Assembly: GCF_944324525.1 (NCBI RefSeq)
Contig: NZ_CALUWS010000005.1
Span: forward strand, 27,514-91,513
Source of the DNA: an uncultured Desulfovibrio sp.
GTDB lineage: Bacteria > Desulfobacterota > Desulfovibrionia > Desulfovibrionales > Desulfovibrionaceae
Reading direction: 5' to 3'
Length of the DNA: 64,000 bases
Shown here: in pieces, positions 49,990 through 59,521 of the stretch
Layout: each line of letters starts with the position of its first letter
Numbering within the stretch: position 1 is the stretch's first letter
Notes under the pieces: generated by a model
Databases searched by the model: none
What the model was told of the DNA's origin: nothing
What the model saw: only the letters and a program-made list of their open reading frames with translations
Program-made: the position numbers and the translations under genes

Positions 49990-51432
49990 ATGCCTACATA
50001 TTTGTACTTTATTCTTGCCGTGGTGGCGCTCCTTGCCGGATACGCCATCTACGGGACGCTGGTCACCAAGATCTTCGGGGCCGATCCCAAACGCCCCACG
50101 CCGGCCCAGACCATGGCCGACGGCGTGGACTATGTGGAAATGCCCATGTGGAAAGTCTGGCTCATCCAGTTGTTGAACATTGCGGGCGTGGGGCCGGTGT
50201 TCGGGCCCATCCTGGGGGCGCTCTACGGGCCGTCCGCGCTGATCTGGATCGTTATCGGCACCATTTTTGCCGGCGCCGTGCATGACTATTTTTCCGGCAT
50301 GCTGTCGCTGCGCTACGGCGGGGCCAACGTGCCCACCATCGTGGGGTACAACCTCGGCAACATCGCCAAGAACATCATGCGCGTCTTTTCCGTGGTGCTG
50401 CTCCTGCTGGTGGGGGTGGTCTTCGTGGCGGCCCCGGCCGGCCTGCTGGCCAAGCTGACGCCGGAATCCCTCAATCTCACTTTCTGGATCGCGGTGATCT
50501 TCGTGTACTACTTCCTGGCCACCATCCTGCCCATCGACAAGATCATCGGGCGTCTCTACCCCATTTTCGGGGCGGTGCTCATTATCATGGCCGTGGGCAT
50601 GACCGTGGGCATGTTCGTCTCCGGCAAGGAATTCTACAGCTGGCTGGAATGGCGCAACCCCAATCCTGACGGCCTGCCGATCTATCCGCTGGTCTTCATC
50701 ACCATCGCCTGCGGCGCGCTTTCCGGCTTCCATGCCACGCAGTCGCCGCTTATGGCGCGCTGCCTCGCCAACGAACGGCAGGGCCGGGCCGTCTTCTACG
50801 GCGGCATGGTGGCCGAAGGGCTCATCGGCCTTGTCTGGGCCACGGTGGGCATGACCTTCTACCAGAGTCCCGATCTGCTCAATGCCGCCATCAAGGCCGG
50901 TGGTCCCGGCAACGTGGTGACCGAGACCTCCCTTGCCCTCATGGGTTCCTTTGGCGGCGTGCTGGCCATCCTCGGCGTGGTGGCCCTGCCCGTGACCTCC
51001 GGCGACACGGCTTTCCGCGCCGCGCGTCTGACCATTGCGGAAGTGTTCAACTTCTCGCAGCGTTCCGTCGCTTCGCGTCTGATCATCGCCGTGCCCATCT
51101 TCGTCATCGGCATCATCCTGGCCAACGTGGACTTCAACATCATCTGGCGCTACTTCGGTTTCGCCAACCAGGCGCTGGCGGCCATCGTGCTCTGGGCGGC
51201 GGCGGGCTACCTCTACCGCAAGCACCTTCTGCACTGGATCTGCACCGTGCCCGCGGTCTTTATGACCTCGGTCTGCATCTCCTATATCTGCTTCGAGCCG
51301 AACATGGGCTTCGGCATGTCCATCGGCACGGCCGATGCCATCGGCATCATCTGCGCCGCCGTGGCGCTGGTGGCGTTCTTGGCGCTGGGCCGCAAGCCCA
51401 TCGCCGGCGCGCCGGATATCGACAGCGTCTAG
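49990..51432 (+). CDS. cstA: CstA-family carbon starvation/pyruvate transporter
   Basis: 480-residue polytopic membrane protein of the CstA family, shorter than E. coli CstA (701). Signatures are [54 protein letters not shown] and [13 protein letters not shown]. Family members import pyruvate or peptides at starvation. AGGAGG precedes the ATG. A terminator follows it before thiD. Confidence 0.93.
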   Translation: MPTYLYFILAVVALLAGYAIYGTLVTKIFGADPKRPTPAQTMADGVDYVEMPMWKVWLIQLLNIAGVGPVFGPILGALYGPSALIWIVIGTIFAGAVHDYFSGMLSLRYGGANVPTIVGYNLGNIAKNIMRVFSVVLLLLVGVVFVAAPAGLLAKLTPESLNLTFWIAVIFVYYFLATILPIDKIIGRLYPIFGAVLIIMAVGMTVGMFVSGKEFYSWLEWRNPNPDGLPIYPLVFITIACGALSGFHATQSPLMARCLANERQGRAVFYGGMVAEGLIGLVWATVGMTFYQSPDLLNAAIKAGGPGNVVTETSLALMGSFGGVLAILGVVALPVTSGDTAFRAARLTIAEVFNFSQRSVASRLIIAVPIFVIGIILANVDFNIIWRYFGFANQALAAIVLWAAAGYLYRKHLLHWICTVPAVFMTSVCISYICFEPNMGFGMSIGTADAIGIICAAVALVAFLALGRKPIAGAPDIDSV

Positions 51433-51465
51433 TTTCCGCCTGCGGCGGGATTGCGCATCGACAAC

Positions 51466-51493
51466 GGGCGGGCTATAGTTGGCCCGCCTTTTT
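51466..51493 (+). terminator. rho-independent terminator after cstA
   Basis: GGCGGGC and GCCCGCC arms around an eight-base loop, with a T run after. Confidence 0.82.
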
Positions 51494-51555
51494 CCGTTAG
51501 TAACGGCAGGAGCCCGCGAAACGGGCGAGACAGCCGAAGACAAGGAGTCCTTCTC

Positions 51556-52365
51556 ATGTTGCAGCCACCGAACATCCTTACCATCGCCGGATCGGATTCC
51601 GGCGGCGGGGCCGGCATCCAGGCCGACCTCAAGACCATCATGGCCCTCGGCGGCTACGGCATGAGCGTCATCACCGCACTGACGGCCCAGAACGGGCTTG
51701 GCGTGCGGGGCATCCATGCGCCGGAGCCGGAATTCGCCGTCCTGCAGCTGCGCACCGTGCTGGAGGGCTTTCCCGTGGCGGCGGCCAAGACGGGCATGCT
51801 TTTTTCGGCGGGGATCATCCGCGCCCTGGCTGCCGAATTGCGCCAGGTGTCCTTCCCGCTGGTGGTGGATCCCGTGTCCATCAGCCAGAGCGGCAGCCCG
51901 CTGCTGCAGGAGGACGCCATCGCCGCCCTCAAGGAGGAGATGATCCCTCTGAGCACCCTGTTGACGCCCAACCGGCCCGAGGCCGAAGCCCTGACCGGCA
52001 TGAGCATCCATTCCATCGACGACGCCTTCGCGGCGGGAGAGCGGCTCCTTGAGATGGGGGCGCGCGCCGTCCTCATCAAGGGGGGGCACATGGAAAGCTC
52101 CGTCGTGGTGACGGACTGTCTGCTCGTCAAGGGAGAAGCCCCCAGGACGCTGCCGCAGCCCAAGGTCGAGACGGAGAACAACCACGGCACCGGCTGCAGC
52201 CTTTCGGCGGCCATCGCGACGGGACTGGGCAAGGGCGAACCGCTGCCCGTCGCCGTGAAGCATGCGCAGGAGTTCCTCAATCTGGCCCTGCGCAAAAGCT
52301 ATGCCCCGGGCAAGGGCTGCGGGCCGGTCAACCACGCCGCGCCCTTTCTGTCCGCCGGCTGCTGA
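51556..52365 (+). CDS. thiD: hydroxymethylpyrimidine (phosphate) kinase ThiD
   Basis: 269-residue ribokinase-fold enzyme phosphorylating HMP and HMP-P for thiamine synthesis. Motifs are [20 protein letters not shown], the substrate loop [24 protein letters not shown] and the anion-hole [20 protein letters not shown] lies eight bases before the ATG. No thiamine riboswitch is evident upstream and no other thi gene is near. Confidence 0.94.
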   Translation: MLQPPNILTIAGSDSGGGAGIQADLKTIMALGGYGMSVITALTAQNGLGVRGIHAPEPEFAVLQLRTVLEGFPVAAAKTGMLFSAGIIRALAAELRQVSFPLVVDPVSISQSGSPLLQEDAIAALKEEMIPLSTLLTPNRPEAEALTGMSIHSIDDAFAAGERLLEMGARAVLIKGGHMESSVVVTDCLLVKGEAPRTLPQPKVETENNHGTGCSLSAAIATGLGKGEPLPVAVKHAQEFLNLALRKSYAPGKGCGPVNHAAPFLSAGC

Positions 52366-52494
52366 ATCCGGCCGGGAGGCGCGCCGCATATGCCGTTCGC
52401 GTGGCGGCAGCGGGGCTTATGATGTCTTTTTAGTTTTGCACGCATTTTGCATGTGGTATGGACGTGCTTTGATACCGTCAAAAAGAAGGCGCCC

Positions 52495-52932
52495 ATGCCC
52501 TTTCATTTCAGCATGCAGAAGGTGCTCGACTACCGCGAGCAACTGGAAGAAGAGGCCAAGGTCAGACTGGCCAAGGCCGAACAGCAGCGCAATGAACTGC
52601 GCTCCCGGTTGGAGATCATCCGCAAGGATCTGATGGAGCAGGAAGAACGCCTGTATACCCATCCTCCGAGCAATGCGGGCGAGCGCTGGCTGCTGGAGCA
52701 CTTCGTCAAGGGGCTCAAGGCCGACATGGCCGCCACGGCGGTGCAGCTTCGCGCTGCGGAAAACATGGTGGAAGAATCCCGCAGGATACTGGCGCAGCGG
52801 GCCATGGATCGCAAGATCCTGGACAAGCTCAAGGAACGCCAGAAGCAAAATTACATGCACGATGAGCGCATGAAGGAGCAGCGCTTCAATGACGAAATCG
52901 CCACACTCCGTTACAAGGCTCCGACTTTTTAA
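52495..52932 (+). CDS. fliJ: FliJ-like flagellar export chaperone
   Basis: 145 residues, nearly all coiled coil, beginning FHFSMQKVLDYREQLEEEAK, which matches the start of FliJ proteins, and continuing with heptad-rich helices. FliJ links the FliI ATPase to the export gate. The next gene, MotE-like, overlaps its end by 44 bases, as in other flagellar operons. Confidence 0.85.
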   Translation: MPFHFSMQKVLDYREQLEEEAKVRLAKAEQQRNELRSRLEIIRKDLMEQEERLYTHPPSNAGERWLLEHFVKGLKADMAATAVQLRAAENMVEESRRILAQRAMDRKILDKLKERQKQNYMHDERMKEQRFNDEIATLRYKAPTF

Positions 52933-54124
52933 GCTGTACCGCCTGCTGGCGCTCTTGTGCGTCTTCAAGCTCTGTCTCTTCGGCGCGCTGCTGCTGGATG
53001 TGGACTGGGGCAAGGTCCATGAGGACGTCAGGGAAGTCGCCGAGGCGGACATCCGTCCGGATGATGCCGGCGGACAGGAGATGACCGCTTCCGGCGAGGA
53101 AGCGGAAACGGTCGCCGCCTCCGAAGAGGCGGTGCCTGAAGCGCTCGCCGCGGCGAAGCAAAAAGCCGCCGAGACCGCCGAAGGCTCGCCGGAAAAGGGC
53201 AAGGAGCCGCAGGGAGCGGAAGCCGCCCGGCTGGCCGCCGAGGCTCGTCCCGCCGCGCGTCCTTCCACTATTTCCTCCGGCCTGGACGACAGCGCGGCCA
53301 CGGCCACGTCCGTGGCGTCGGCGCAGGAAAACGGCGGGAAGATCATCCCCGATGCGGACAGCCCCTTCGTGCGCGCGCCCCAGCTGGCCGAGCCGCCGCT
53401 GCTGGAAGCCGGGCTGGCCCGGAATGCGCGTCCCCGGGAAGAAGGCATCATGGATATGCTGGGCCTGAGCAATCTGCCCATTCCCCGGCTGGGCAGCGTG
53501 AAGGCGGCGCATGCCGCGGCACAGGATATGCCCGTGCCGTCCGTGGCTGACCGGGTGGGCAATACCACCTTTGCGCCCGCGGCGCAGCAGAATGCCACCG
53601 TCATGCCGGGTGCGCCGGCCATTCCGGCCAATATCCCCCGCGGGGAGGACATCGCGTCCGGGCGGGCCCAGGCTCAGCGTCCCAATGCGGGGAACCTGCC
53701 GCCCCTGCCCGAGGCTTCCTCGGACATCGCGCGTGCGCCCGCGCCCACCATCCGTCCCATGACGCTGCCGGACGATCCCAACGAAAAGGCGCAGGATCTG
53801 GCGCGCCAGGAGCAGGATATGCTCGTGCTGCGCCAGCAGATGGATCAGCGCCTCAAGGAGTTGGAAGGCGCCGAGAAGCGCATGCAGGAACTCATCCGCG
53901 ACGCCCGCTCCCTTGAGGATCAGAAAGTCCGTTCGCTTATCCAGATGTACGCCAACATGAAGCCCCGCGTGGCCGCCAAGGCGCTGGAAAACATGGATGA
54001 GCGCGTGGCCGTGCGCATCCTCTCCGGTATGGCGCCCAAGCAGTCCGGCGAGATCCTGACCTATACCAATCCGGAAAAGACGGCCAAGTTCACGGAGATC
54101 ATCACCCGCATGAGGACGCCCTAG
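52889..54124 (+). CDS. MotE-like flagellar protein with MgtE-type C-domain
   Basis: 411 residues. A membrane segment near the N-terminus (LALLCVFKLCLFGALLL) is followed by a long low-complexity Ala/Pro/Glu region (about 45-290), a coiled coil (about 300-345) and a MotE/MgtE_N-type helical end: YANMKPRVAAKALENMDERVAVRILSGM, given here in two parts. MotE proteins stabilise flagellar structures such as the MotC/FliL level in other bacteria. Position after fliJ supports the flagellar call. truA follows after two bases. Confidence 0.82.
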   Translation: MTKSPHSVTRLRLFKLYRLLALLCVFKLCLFGALLLDVDWGKVHEDVREVAEADIRPDDAGGQEMTASGEEAETVAASEEAVPEALAAAKQKAAETAEGSPEKGKEPQGAEAARLAAEARPAARPSTISSGLDDSAATATSVASAQENGGKIIPDADSPFVRAPQLAEPPLLEAGLARNARPREEGIMDMLGLSNLPIPRLGSVKAAHAAAQDMPVPSVADRVGNTTFAPAAQQNATVMPGAPAIPANIPRGEDIASGRAQAQRPNAGNLPPLPEASSDIARAPAPTIRPMTLPDDPNEKAQDLARQEQDMLVLRQQMDQRLKELEGAEKRMQELIRDARSLEDQKVRSLIQMYANMKPRVAAKALENMDERVAVRILSGMAPKQSGEILTYTNPEKTAKFTEIITRMRTP

Positions 54125-54126
54125 CG

Positions 54127-54930
54127 ATGCGTCTGCGGCTTCTGCTGGCTTACGACGGCAGTCGCTACAGCGGATGGCAGATTCAGGAGGCGGCCAAGGC
54201 CCCGCTCACCATTCAGGCGGAAGGTGAGAAGGCGCTTGGCCGCCTTTGCGCCTGTCCGGTGCGGCTGTTTGGTTCCGGCCGTACGGATGCGGGCGTGCAT
54301 GCCCACGGACAGGTGGCGCATGTGGATGTGCCCGACAGCCGGGCCGGGTTGCCGTGGCGGCATGCCCTCAACTGTCTTTTGCCGCCGGATATCCGCGTGC
54401 TGTCGGCCGAGGTGGCGCATCCGCGCTTCCACGCGCGGCTGGATGCCCTGCACAAGACCTATGTGTATGATTTCTGGCAGGATCGCGCCTTCGTGCCGCC
54501 GCGCCTTGCCCCATACGTCTGGGCCTGCGGACCTGTCTCCCTGCCGTCCATGCGCGAGGCGCTGGCATGCCTGCTGGGCGAACATGACTTTGCCAGCCTG
54601 CAGAATGCCGGTACCCCGCTGGAGGGGACCGTGCGCCGGGTGATCGCGGCGAGCCTGGAAGAATGTCCGGCCGAGGAATTCCTGCCGCCGCATCTGCCGC
54701 GTCTGCGTCTGCGCATCACGGCCAACGGCTTTCTCAAGCAGATGGTCAGGAACGTTGCCGGGTTGCTGTTTGCCTGCGGTACCGGCAAATTGACGCCGGA
54801 CGCCATCCCCGCCATCCTGGCCGCCTGCGACAGGCAGACCCTGCCTTCTCCCACAGCGCCGCCGCAGGGTCTGGCGCTGGCATCCGTCGCCTATTCTGCT
54901 GACGCCGGCTTGCCGGACCAACGCTGCTAG
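54127..54930 (+). CDS. truA: tRNA pseudouridine(38-40) synthase TruA
   Basis: 267-residue synthase that makes pseudouridine at positions 38-40 of tRNA anticodon arms. It begins LLLAYDGSRYSGWQ. The catalytic Asp is in FGSGRTDAGVHAHGQ. Other motifs are YVYDFWQDRAF and LRLRITANGFLKQMVRN. Co-directional and nearly touching the MotE-like gene. The stop TAG is part of a family B end. Confidence 0.95.
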   Translation: MRLRLLLAYDGSRYSGWQIQEAAKAPLTIQAEGEKALGRLCACPVRLFGSGRTDAGVHAHGQVAHVDVPDSRAGLPWRHALNCLLPPDIRVLSAEVAHPRFHARLDALHKTYVYDFWQDRAFVPPRLAPYVWACGPVSLPSMREALACLLGEHDFASLQNAGTPLEGTVRRVIAASLEECPAEEFLPPHLPRLRLRITANGFLKQMVRNVAGLLFACGTGKLTPDAIPAILAACDRQTLPSPTAPPQGLALASVAYSADAGLPDQRC

Positions 54931-55208
54931 GGCAACACTATTTACTGCTTGTTTGGGGGGAAGAGGCCCCCCTCGCGCTGCTGTCGATGCCCGTAAGGCT
55001 CCTGCGTCGCCTAACGGGCACGGCCCTGCGGGCCGCCATTCGGTCGCTCGCTTCCCCCCAAGGTCCCCATCGCTTCCCCAGCGCGCTTTTACCGTGGGAA
55101 GAGTCGGAACACGCGGCAAGCCCGCCCCAAAAGGCAGGCGGGGCATGTACAGCTTTCTTTTGCTTATCCAGCGAAATTGTTTATAAAATTTGTTTTAACA
55201 GGCCCTAG
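54927..55208 (+). mobile_element. family B MITE-like element (copy 5)
   Basis: Ends CTAGGGCAACACTA and TTTTAACAGGCCCTAG. The left end has lost several bases (TGTTG). Interior: TTTGGGGGGAAG opens and CTTCCCCCCAAG closes the long hairpin, whose middle holds GCCCGTAAGGC; then CCCATCGCTTCCCC and GCGCGCTTTTACC. The last CTAG is shared with family A copy 10. Confidence 0.85.
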
Positions 55209-55355
55209 AGGGTGTTGTCTTTGAAAAAGGCAACCACGCGAGGCGGCGGCACTGCTGTGTCGCCGGCCAAAGCCAGGCGGAAAATCTGCCTTTTTCCGCG
55301 AGACCAGAGGATTTATGTTTTGAAGCGCACAGCGTGGCAAACTGAAAATGCTCTG
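55206..55355 (+). repeat. family A hairpin repeat (copy 10)
   Basis: A diverged direct copy: TAGAGGGTGTTGTCTTTG with AAAAAGGCAACCACGC, then the GGCGGCGGCAC hairpin, GGCGGAAAATCTGCCTTTTTCCGC and TTTTGAAGCGCACAGCGTGGCAAAC (split by mutations). Confidence 0.82.
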
Positions 55356-55536
55356 AGAAGTAGGGTTGGGGCTGTAGGCCGGTTGTGCGCCGGCAGGGGA
55401 GAAGGGCGGCATGCGGGGAGTCCGCTGGAAATCAAAGGAATCGACACCCTAGCGTAGCTTACGGACGGCTCTTTGCGTGCTTTGGCGGGATCTTGGGAAG
55501 GTCCTGCGCGACAGGAGCGTGGCGGGGAGCGGACAG

Positions 55537-55653
55537 GAAAAAACCCCGCCGAAGCGGGGTTTTCCGATGTGTTGGGCCGTATAATGGGAGGGAAACCCAG
55601 CTCCGCCAATCGGAGCCCACATCAAGATAGGGGAGTGGCGTTATCACTCCTTG
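55537..55653 (-). ncRNA. candidate small RNA with three hairpins
   Basis: Read on the minus strand: hairpin GGAGTG/CACTCC, hairpin GCTCCG-ATTGG-CGGAGC, a C/T-rich single-stranded part, and the terminator ACCCCGC-TTCG-GCGGGGT followed by six T. A promoter-like pair lies just upstream. The length of about 115 bases and lack of a likely protein suggest an sRNA. It does not match 6S, tmRNA or SRP RNA by eye. The alternative is just a terminator with chance hairpins. Confidence 0.5.
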
Positions 55654-55658
55654 GATTT

Positions 55659-55687
55659 AAGCTAGCGCAAAAATATTTTTTTGGCAA
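55659..55687 (-). promoter_or_regulatory. possible promoter of the small RNA
   Basis: TTGCCA, a 17-base A/T-rich spacer, then TAGCTT with TTAAAT overlapping just downstream. It points toward the hairpin RNA. Confidence 0.4.
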
Positions 55688-55800
55688 GCGAAAAGATCAG
55701 ACGTGCGGAACATGCGTCAGTAAACGTTTTGGGGGGCGTTCTGACCTATGCTGCCCGAAATGCTTTCCGGGCAGCATGGTTGCCTATCGTCTGTCCAAAA

Positions 55801-55943
55801 GATTTTCGTTTGAAACGCTTAGCGTTCCAAATCATACGGCCTGACGTTTCGCGGAAAAAGCGCGATTTTGCCGCTCACGTTTGGCCGGGCGGCTCTGTGC
55901 CGCCGCCTCGCCTGTTGCCTTTTTCAAAGGCAAAAGGCTCTAG
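55801..55943 (-). repeat. family A hairpin repeat (copy 11, inverted)
   Basis: Inverted copy with GTTTGAAACGC near its left end, CGCGGAAAAAGCGCG, GGCGGCTCTGTGCCGCC and TTGCCTTTTTCAAAGGCAA at the right. The terminal CTAG holds the stop codon of the YbjQ-like gene. Confidence 0.88.
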
Positions 55944-56374
55944 AGGATGTCCTCTCCCAGGCGTCCTTCTTCCTGCAGGGAGCGGAAACGCTGCTGCAGC
56001 ATGAGCGGCAGGCCGTCGCGATCGTTGGGATCGTATTCGAACATGACCGCCGTCCCGTAGCAGGAGAAATATTTGCTGCCGTCCGGGTGGAAGGCCACAT
56101 TCTCGTTGTAGCCCACGATGGCCTGAGCGCCCTTGTTCATGGCCCGGCAGGCCATGCCGAAAAAAGCTTCTTCGGAATCAAAGCCGCGGCAGCAGACAAG
56201 GCCAAGCACTTTGGCGATGCGGCGACCTTCCACTTCGTCCGTCGTCACCACAGGGAAGCGCCCTGCCATGAAAATCTCACGGGCCCGATCCGTCATTTCG
56301 CCCATCTTGCGATGCTGCTTCCGTTCAGCCTTGCGGGCCTTCTTTTCACTGTTGCCACCAAGCAGAAAAAACAT
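55940..56374 (-). CDS. YbjQ/UPF0145-like protein
   Basis: 144 residues. The central part VVTTDEVEGRRIAKVLGLV and AMNKGAQAIVGYNENVAF plus GTAVMFE fits the YbjQ-like (UPF0145) fold, a small pentameric protein of unknown function sometimes called putative heavy-metal-binding. An N-terminal basic helix (KKARKAERKQHRK) is extra. GGGAGG lies five bases before the ATG. The stop lies in a family A repeat. Confidence 0.7.
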   Translation of the reverse strand: MFFLLGGNSEKKARKAERKQHRKMGEMTDRAREIFMAGRFPVVTTDEVEGRRIAKVLGLVCCRGFDSEEAFFGMACRAMNKGAQAIVGYNENVAFHPDGSKYFSCYGTAVMFEYDPNDRDGLPLMLQQRFRSLQEEGRLGEDIL

Positions 56375-56427
56375 GGACACCTCCCTCGGGCACGTGCTGC
56401 GTGCCATCTTGTTGCCATTTTTAATGC

Positions 56428-56455
56428 AATATGGAGGCCAAATTTATTTTGTCAA
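56428..56455 (-). promoter_or_regulatory. sigma-70 type promoter of the YbjQ-like gene
   Basis: On the minus strand, TTGACA and CATATT are 16 bases apart in an A/T-rich patch, about 55 bases before the start codon. Confidence 0.55.
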
Positions 56456-56572
56456 GTAAAAACAGCTTGTTGATTGTATATTGTGCAAGAATGCCAAAAG
56501 CCTGACGGCAGGTTGGGCGTCAAGACCGTTCGAGGAAGGTCGAGGCGGATAGCCCGCCGGACAGCGGGCCGT

Positions 56573-56607
56573 CAAAAGCCCGCCGGTCACCATGTCCCGG
56601 CGGGCTT
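56573..56607 (-). terminator. rho-independent terminator after the MFS gene
   Basis: AAGCCCGCCGG and CCGGCGGGCTT arms (11 bases, perfect) around a ten-base loop, followed on the minus strand by TTTT. It is 158 bases past the stop codon. The 56608-56764 gap shows no gene. Confidence 0.75.
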
Positions 56608-56764
56608 GTCGCATTGAAGGGGGATACTGGACGCCCCGATGCGGGGCTGGCTGGTCTCTGGCTTGCCGGGGGCTTTGTGGCGGCTTTGTGCTACGGAGGT
56701 CCCTTGCGGCGCTTCGTCCCGCGCACGCGTCCGTCAGGCCGGCACGGATGGACGAATCCTTTGG

Positions 56765-58030
56765 TCAGCGCTCCCAGGAGCGCAGGCGCTGGCGCTTGTC
56801 CTTGTGTTCCCACCAGGCAAGGCGCAGTCTGTCCAGCACCATGCAGACGCCGCAGGCCGCAACGAGCAGCGCGGCCGTGCTGAAGACGCCCCGGTAGCCC
56901 CAGCCCGCATTGACCACGGCCCCGCCCAGCAGGGGGCCGATCATGCCGCTGGCGTCAAAGGTCAGCATCATCACGTTGGAATTGATGGAGCGGGTCTCCG
57001 GGGTGGAGCGGTCGTAGACGGTGGCGGCCAGCAGCGGGTAGAGCAGGCCCAGGCTGATGCCGTAGAAGCAGGCGCAGACGAAGAAGAGGCTGCGCGGGGC
57101 CCAGGCAAAGCCCAGCAAGCAGCAGACGAGCGTCAGCGCGCAGATGGGCACCACCCGGTAGCGGGGCAGGGTATCCAGCAGATGACCGCCGAACAGGCGG
57201 ATGAGGATCATGGTGATGGTGTAGGTCAGGAAGAACCATTCCGGGCGTGCGCCCGTTTCCACGCACAGGCCCTTGATGAAGTAGATGGCCAGGCTCACCA
57301 TGATGCTGAAGGCCAGGCAGCCCAGATAGATGAAGGCCAGTCCCGAATGGCTGGCCGCATGGATGAGCTTGCGGGGCGTGAGTTGATCGGCCTCGGCGGC
57401 GGGGAGCTCCGAGGCGCGCAGCTTGGGGGCCAGCGGCAGCAGCATGCACAGCGCGGGCACGCCCAGCATGGCCGTGGCCGCAAAGAGGTAGGGCTCCCCG
57501 CCCAGCAGGGGGAGGATGCGCTCGCCCACGGCGGGGATGATGGAATACGGCAGAAGCGTGGTCAGGGAAAAGAGGGCGAAACCGCGGGCGCTCTGGCCCT
57601 TGGGGATGCAGCTCACCATGACGGTCACCAGACAGCAGGAATAGACGGCCAGGGAGATGCCCTGCACGATGCGCAGCGTCCAGATCATGCCGACCACATG
57701 GTCCTTGGGCACCAGCGGGTAGGCCAGCATGACGCAGCTGGAGAGGATGATGGTGCAGAGCAGCGGCGGCAGCTTGTTGCGCTTGAGGAAGATCACGCTG
57801 GCCAGCGGCCGGAACAGCAGCACCATGGCCGCCAGGCTGGCAAGCAGGATGCCGCGCCAGTTGGGGCTGACGGCGAGGCCTTCCAGCCATTGTTCAAAGC
57901 AGTAGAACACGGCCAGATAGCTGTTGCAGCACATGGCCATGCAGAAGAGCAGGATAAAATCCCGGCTGAGCAGTTTTTCCTGGGGGTGCTGGCCGGAAAA
58001 GTCTCGTGGGCGATTCGGGCGAAAGGGCAT
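56765..58030 (-). CDS. major facilitator superfamily transporter
   Basis: 421-residue inner-membrane protein with about 12 helices. The first helix is FILLFCMAMCCNSYLAVFYCF; other features are RPLASVIFLKRN between helices 2 and 3 and the central loop near residue 200. It belongs to MFS sugar/drug exporter types; the substrate is unknown. GAGGT lies four bases before the chosen ATG. It stands alone between terminator and a divergent gene. Confidence 0.88.
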   Translation of the reverse strand: MPFRPNRPRDFSGQHPQEKLLSRDFILLFCMAMCCNSYLAVFYCFEQWLEGLAVSPNWRGILLASLAAMVLLFRPLASVIFLKRNKLPPLLCTIILSSCVMLAYPLVPKDHVVGMIWTLRIVQGISLAVYSCCLVTVMVSCIPKGQSARGFALFSLTTLLPYSIIPAVGERILPLLGGEPYLFAATAMLGVPALCMLLPLAPKLRASELPAAEADQLTPRKLIHAASHSGLAFIYLGCLAFSIMVSLAIYFIKGLCVETGARPEWFFLTYTITMILIRLFGGHLLDTLPRYRVVPICALTLVCCLLGFAWAPRSLFFVCACFYGISLGLLYPLLAATVYDRSTPETRSINSNVMMLTFDASGMIGPLLGGAVVNAGWGYRGVFSTAALLVAACGVCMVLDRLRLAWWEHKDKRQRLRSWER

Positions 58031-58278
58031 GGCTACCTCTGTCAACCGTCGGGCCCCGCGCCGGGGGCGGGCGGCATGCGGAGCGAAACGAGACGTCGCC
58101 GCATGTTGTTGGGGGTGAAAAAGGGTTTAACAGCCTAGCACCAGCCCTCAACAAGGTAAAGTCCGGGAAAATGGGCTTTCCGGGACCTCTGTCCGCAGAT
58201 CGCTTGCGGGATAAGGCGCTCTGGGCTAACATGCCCTAACTGGAAGATTCTGTGGTTACCTCAGCAAAGGATACTGGC

Positions 58279-58788
<510 letters not shown>

Positions 58789-59077
58789 ATTCCCGGGGGC
58801 TGGATGGATGCGCGTGCCGCCCGCGAAAGGCTGTCCGCCGCAGGGCGGGAAGCCTTGGCTGCGGCGGCATGTCGTGCGGGCCGTCCTCCCCGGCCGTGCG
58901 GCAGGGAAGGCGCTGCTTCGCGGCGGCGGGATACGATCCCTGACCCTGTCCGGGTCGGGGATCTGTCGGGAAGGCCGGGCTGTTTTTTGCCGGAGATGAT
59001 CGCGCGTCCGGCGGCGCGGGCGGGATGTCCGGCGCTTCCGGTCCTCGGAGCGGCGCGGCGGCAGGAAAGGGGAAAGC

Positions 59078-59434
59078 ATGGCAGGCGGCGGCAGCATCGC
59101 GTCCATCAGACGTTTTTGTCTTGAGTGTCAAGGGGATTCGCCCAAGGGCGTGCGGGAATGTGCGGACACGCTCTGCCCGCTGTGGCAGTGGCGCATGGCC
59201 GCGGCCCAGCCCGGCACGCAGGAACTGTGGTGCGGCCCGGACGCGCCCCGGCGCGCCATGCGCGAGATCCGGCGGCAGTGTCTGGCCTGTGCGGGCGGCA
59301 GGCGGGAGGTTCGGCAGTGTGCCGCACGCGAGGCCTGCCCGCTGTGGCGCTGGCGTTTTGGCGTCCATCCCCGCACCTACCGGGACGTCCGGCAGCGTTT
59401 TTTCGCTCCCAGACCGCTGAGTCTTTTTGATTGA
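59078..59434 (+). CDS. Cys-rich protein with duplicated CPLW zinc-ribbon-like unit
   Basis: 118 residues with two copies of one unit: RRFCLECQGDSPKGVRECAD-TLCPLWQWRM (residues 12-40) and RRQCLACAGGRREVRQCAAREACPLWRWRFG (66-95, given in parts). Each has C-X2-C, then a Val-Arg-X-Cys and a Cys-Pro-Leu-Trp, so each may bind one zinc. Similar single units occur in small phage-linked proteins. Its function is unknown. GGGG lies five bases before the ATG. It sits between the YchJ-like gene and pgi on the same strand. Confidence 0.72.
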   Translation: MAGGGSIASIRRFCLECQGDSPKGVRECADTLCPLWQWRMAAAQPGTQELWCGPDAPRRAMREIRRQCLACAGGRREVRQCAAREACPLWRWRFGVHPRTYRDVRQRFFAPRPLSLFD

Positions 59435-59521
59435 GGGAGCATCCGCGTGAGGCGGCGTGTCCCGCATGTCCGTCCGGCGTCCGTCCGGCGGCTCACGGCG
59501 GGAAGAGCAGGAGAGATGCAC

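Noticed and set aside
49909-52389. Minus-strand open frame of 826 codons
   Set aside because: Antisense to cstA and thiD; Asp/His/Gly-rich shadow composition.
52436-52470. Possible sigma-54 promoter before fliJ
   Set aside because: The GG and GC elements of TGGTATGGACGTGCTTTG are one base too close for the strict spacing of this promoter type.
9738-55208. CRISPR array as explanation for the repeats
   Set aside because: Copies are kilobases apart, differ in length, have terminal inverted repeats, and no cas genes are present.
55459-55647. Minus-strand 62-codon frame starting with GTG
   Set aside because: It runs through three hairpins and the terminator stem; an RNA gene is the better reading.
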